DNA of 64,000 nt, from assembly GCF_021412585.1 (NCBI RefSeq), contig NZ_JAKCMI010000032.1:1-64000 (forward strand). Reading direction: 5' to 3'. The stretch is from Halomonas alkalisoli. GTDB lineage: Bacteria; Pseudomonadota; Gammaproteobacteria; Pseudomonadales; Halomonadaceae. Made by a program: the position numbers and the translations under genes. Positions 61,839 to 64,000 of this stretch are shown piece after piece (positions within the stretch are counted from its first letter, which is position 1; each line of letters starts with the position of its first letter). The notes beneath the pieces are model-generated. The model ran no database searches. It had not been told where the DNA came from and saw nothing but the letters and a program-made list of their open reading frames with translations.

Positions 61839-62819
61839 ATGTCCTTATCGTTCCGTAGCTTCAGCCTGGCAGCCATTCTCGCGACTGGCATGGCCACCAC
61901 CGCTTATGCCCAGACCACGCTCAGGTTCGCACACCCCGTCCCGGAGAGCGATCCGCAGCACGTCATGGCCCTGTACTTTGCCGAAGAGCTTGAAAAGCGC
62001 ACCGATGGCGCGCTGATCGTTCAGATCTTCCCGAACGGACAGCTGGGCAACGACGCTCAGATGATCGACGGTGCGCGCTCGGGGATCATCGATATGACGA
62101 TGGTGGGTACAAACAACCTCACCGGCCTCATTCCGGATGTCGGTGCCTTCGAACTGCCCTTCATGTTTCCCACCCGCGAGACCGCTTACAGAGTTCTGGA
62201 CGGCGAAGTCGGGGAAATGATCAGCGGCCAGTTCGAGCAGCACGGGCTGAAGTCCCTCGGCTTTCCCGAGAACGGTTATCGAAACATGACGAACAACCGT
62301 GGACCGATCATGACGCCGGAAGATGTCAAGGGCCTGCAAATGCGGGTCAACAACTCCAGGGCGCTGAACGACATGTTTGCGTCCCTCGGTGCGGCGCCCC
62401 AGCAGCTCCCAGTAGCAGAGCTTTACACGGCGCTGGAAACCGGCGTCGTCGATAGCCAAGACCACCCGATTGCAGTGACATTATCGTTCAAGTTCTACGA
62501 GGTTCAAGATTATCTGAGTCTGACTCAGCACGCCTATTCGGCGCTGGCCTTCTTCATGAACCTCAACAAATTCAACGGTCTCTCGCCTGAGCATCAGGAG
62601 ATCCTGCTGGCAACGGCGAAGGACGCCGTGGACATGCAGCGTGAGCTTTCTATCACGAAAGAAGACGAGATGATCTCTACTCTCAGGGCATCAGGCATGG
62701 AAGTGAACGACAACGTCGACGGAGCGGCTTTCCAGGAGGCGACCAAGAGCGTCTGGACCAACTTCACGGATGCGAACGGTGATGCGGTCGTGAACGCCAT
62801 TCTCGAGGCATCGCAGTAA
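61839..62819 (+). CDS. dctP: TRAP transporter substrate-binding protein
   Basis: Periplasmic receptor of the transporter. 326 residues with signal peptide (ending TTAYAQ, about residue 25) and the DctP fold: LRFAHPVPESDPQH, GQLGNDAQMIDGARSGIIDMTM, and the ligand region KGLQMRVNNSRALNDMFASLGAAPQQLPVAELYTALETGVVD (read in pieces from about 165). The Arg in LQMRVNN is the usual carboxylate clamp, so an acidic ligand is likely; a sugar acid would fit the neighbouring GntR-like repressor. Confidence 0.92.
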   Translation: MSLSFRSFSLAAILATGMATTAYAQTTLRFAHPVPESDPQHVMALYFAEELEKRTDGALIVQIFPNGQLGNDAQMIDGARSGIIDMTMVGTNNLTGLIPDVGAFELPFMFPTRETAYRVLDGEVGEMISGQFEQHGLKSLGFPENGYRNMTNNRGPIMTPEDVKGLQMRVNNSRALNDMFASLGAAPQQLPVAELYTALETGVVDSQDHPIAVTLSFKFYEVQDYLSLTQHAYSALAFFMNLNKFNGLSPEHQEILLATAKDAVDMQRELSITKEDEMISTLRASGMEVNDNVDGAAFQEATKSVWTNFTDANGDAVVNAILEASQ

Positions 62820-62989
62820 CGGCGTCAGCCAAGTGATGCCCCAACCCTAGTCCGGCTTTACGGTCAAGCAAAGGGGCGAAGCCTACCAGGCCAAGAGAAA
62901 AACGAGGAAGTTTCCAAGGGCAATCGGTCCTGATGCCGTAACGTAATACCGCGGCGTCAGGACCGGTGGTGAGTAAGCCAACCTCGATT

Positions 62990-63307
62990 TCAGAGACGCT
63001 CATAGATGATGTGATGGTGCTGACCTTCGTACAGGTGCTGAACCGACTCGAGTGCTTCCACCGCCGCCTCACGGCGGGACGACACCAGGGCCTCCTCGAG
63101 ATGGGCAAGCGACGGGTAGTCGATCTCTTGGACCAGGAACACATCGGCGCCCGGTGGCTCGGCCTCGCACGGACGATAGACGCGAACCTCCACGGCATGC
63201 AGCATCTGTGTCCAGGCAGGCACCAGCCGCTCCTTCACCGCCGAGTAGAACTCCGCCTCATGGCCCGGCTTGACTCGCCCCTTGAAGATGGCACTTCTGG
63301 TAAACAT
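62990..63307 (-). CDS. conserved protein, possible dimeric alpha/beta-barrel (NIPSNAP-like)
   Basis: 105 residues, soluble, starting MFTRSAIFKGRVKPGHEAEFYSAV and ending in an Arg/His-rich HHHIIYERL. The beta-alpha-beta pattern with KPGHEAEFYSAVKERL is like dimeric ferredoxin-fold barrels (NIPSNAP, EthD, Dabb types), but I cannot name the family with confidence. It lies between the TRAP operon and the repressor gene, and its upstream region holds operator site 2, so it may belong to the same regulon. Confidence 0.65.
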   Translation of the reverse strand: MFTRSAIFKGRVKPGHEAEFYSAVKERLVPAWTQMLHAVEVRVYRPCEAEPPGADVFLVQEIDYPSLAHLEEALVSSRREAAVEALESVQHLYEGQHHHIIYERL

Positions 63308-63350
63308 CGTTGGTTACCCCTGTTGATGATGGAGCATTGCCAGGCGGGCA

Positions 63351-63364
63351 TGCTATCGTTAACA
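63351..63364 (+). promoter_or_regulatory. LacI/GntR-type operator, site 2
   Basis: TGCTATCGTTAACA, flanked by CATG on both sides, matches the reverse complement of site 1 except for one base. It lies in the divergent region between the 62990 gene and the repressor gene. Confidence 0.75.
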
Positions 63365-63464
63365 TGCCGTATTGTCGAGTTTCCAGCTCCAGCCGTTTGA
63401 CCTGTCTATCATCCGGAACGTGTCGAGTCTGGCAGGATAGCCTTTTGTGCAGGAGGAGCCGAGA

Positions 63465-64000
63465 TTGGCCAAGCCAAACATGAAGGACGTGGCTCGAGCG
63501 GCGAATGTCTCTCCCATGACGGTATCGCGCGCCTTCAAGCAATCCGCCACCGTGAGCGATGCCACGCGCGAAAGAATCATGAAGATCGCCGAAGAGATGG
63601 GTTATGTCTTTGACAGCACGGCATCCAACCTGCGCTCACAGAAGACCGGCTTCATCGCGGTCATCGTCCCGACCATCAACAATGCCAACTTCGCCGATAC
63701 CGTTCGGGCCATGTCGGAGGGGTTACGCACCCAGGACCTGCAGATCCTTCTCGGCTATACCGATTACGACATACAGGAAGAGGAGCGGCTCATCGAGCAG
63801 CTCCTGCAGCGCCGCCCGGAAGCCATTACCCTGACCGGAGGAAAGCATACGCCACGGGCACGTCGGCTGCTCCTCAATGCCGGCATCCCGGTCGTCGAGA
63901 CCTGGGATCTTCCCCCGGACCCCATCGGTCATGCCGTCGGCTTCTCCAATGCCGCGGCGGGCCGGTTGATGCTCGAGCACTTCGTGGCCAGAGGGTATCG
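63465..64000 (+). CDS. LacI family transcriptional repressor, GntR-like (partial)
   Basis: Runs off the right edge; 178 codons are visible. N-terminal helix-turn-helix MKDVARAANVSPMTVSRAFKQ followed by the hinge GYVFDSTASNLRSQKT, then the start of the sugar-binding domain (FIAVIVPTINNANFADTV). ETWDLPPDPIGHAVGFSN resembles gluconate repressor GntR. I place the start at TTG 63465 because AGGAGGAG lies six bases before it; the ATG at 63480 has no such site. Probably binds operators 59908-59921 and 63351-63364. Confidence 0.88.
   Translation, partial: MAKPNMKDVARAANVSPMTVSRAFKQSATVSDATRERIMKIAEEMGYVFDSTASNLRSQKTGFIAVIVPTINNANFADTVRAMSEGLRTQDLQILLGYTDYDIQEEERLIEQLLQRRPEAITLTGGKHTPRARRLLLNAGIPVVETWDLPPDPIGHAVGFSNAAAGRLMLEHFVARGY

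Overview
This 64 kb window comes from a high-GC gammaproteobacterium. Gene order matches the Pseudomonas/Halomonas type almost block for block. Protein details (Pseudomonas-type Fur without the second CxxC cysteine, MetX/MetW, CbrA/CbrB), dispersed palindromic repeats and general character make a member of the Halomonadaceae the best guess; the assignment is by eye.

Layout. (1) 1-2380: a 16S rRNA gene on the minus strand with a pre-16S processing stem, boxA, two tandem promoters, and a tRNA-Thr-like fragment. (2) 2381-7160: tyrS (-), anmK (+), pilU and pilT (-). (3) 7228-12084: yggS-proC-yggT-metX-metW, a DUF4426 lipid-envelope/periplasmic protein and a Rieske protein (+), then sfsA and an aminotransferase (-). 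(4) 14255-25335: dksA, gluQ, a small membrane protein (CbrX-like), cbrA, cbrB, a strongly supported CrcZ-type regulatory RNA, pcnB, folK, panB, panC, panD. (5) 25508-26683: acetyl-CoA acetyltransferase. (6) 26864-39435 (-): the transcription/translation block tRNA-Leu, tRNA-fMet, rimP, nusA, infB, rbfA, truB, rpsO, pnp, with folP, glmM, tpiA, secG upstream. (7) 39526-49236: ftsH, rlmE (-), yhbY (+), greA, carB, carA, dapB (-). (8) 49369-52543: a gene fusing a Clp1/Grc3-like polynucleotide-kinase domain to an RNase Z-like metallo-beta-lactamase domain, an EamA transporter and DUF2218. (9) 52745-59753: dnaJ, dnaK, grpE (-), recN (+), fur (-), bamE (+). (10) 60050-64000: a TRAP transporter (dctQ, dctM, dctP), a small conserved protein, and the start of a LacI/GntR-type repressor cut by the window end.

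Most genes are housekeeping. The parts most worth attention are: the CrcZ-like RNA between cbrB and pcnB, with a sigma-54 promoter, CbrB-like half-sites, and A-rich motifs placed in hairpin loops; the kinase-nuclease fusion protein inserted into the otherwise conserved dapB-dnaJ interval; a pair of near-identical operators that tie the TRAP operon to the LacI-type regulator; CbrB-like sites and a -24/-12 element before panB; the carA leader with a terminator-like hairpin and a TTG start; and two families of palindromic intergenic repeats.

How the parts work together: CbrA/CbrB would sense carbon/nitrogen state and, through sigma-54, drive the RNA that sequesters Hfq/Crc, so catabolic mRNAs are released. 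This is established for Pseudomonas and inferred here from sequence. All calls were made by reading; no searches or folding programs were run.
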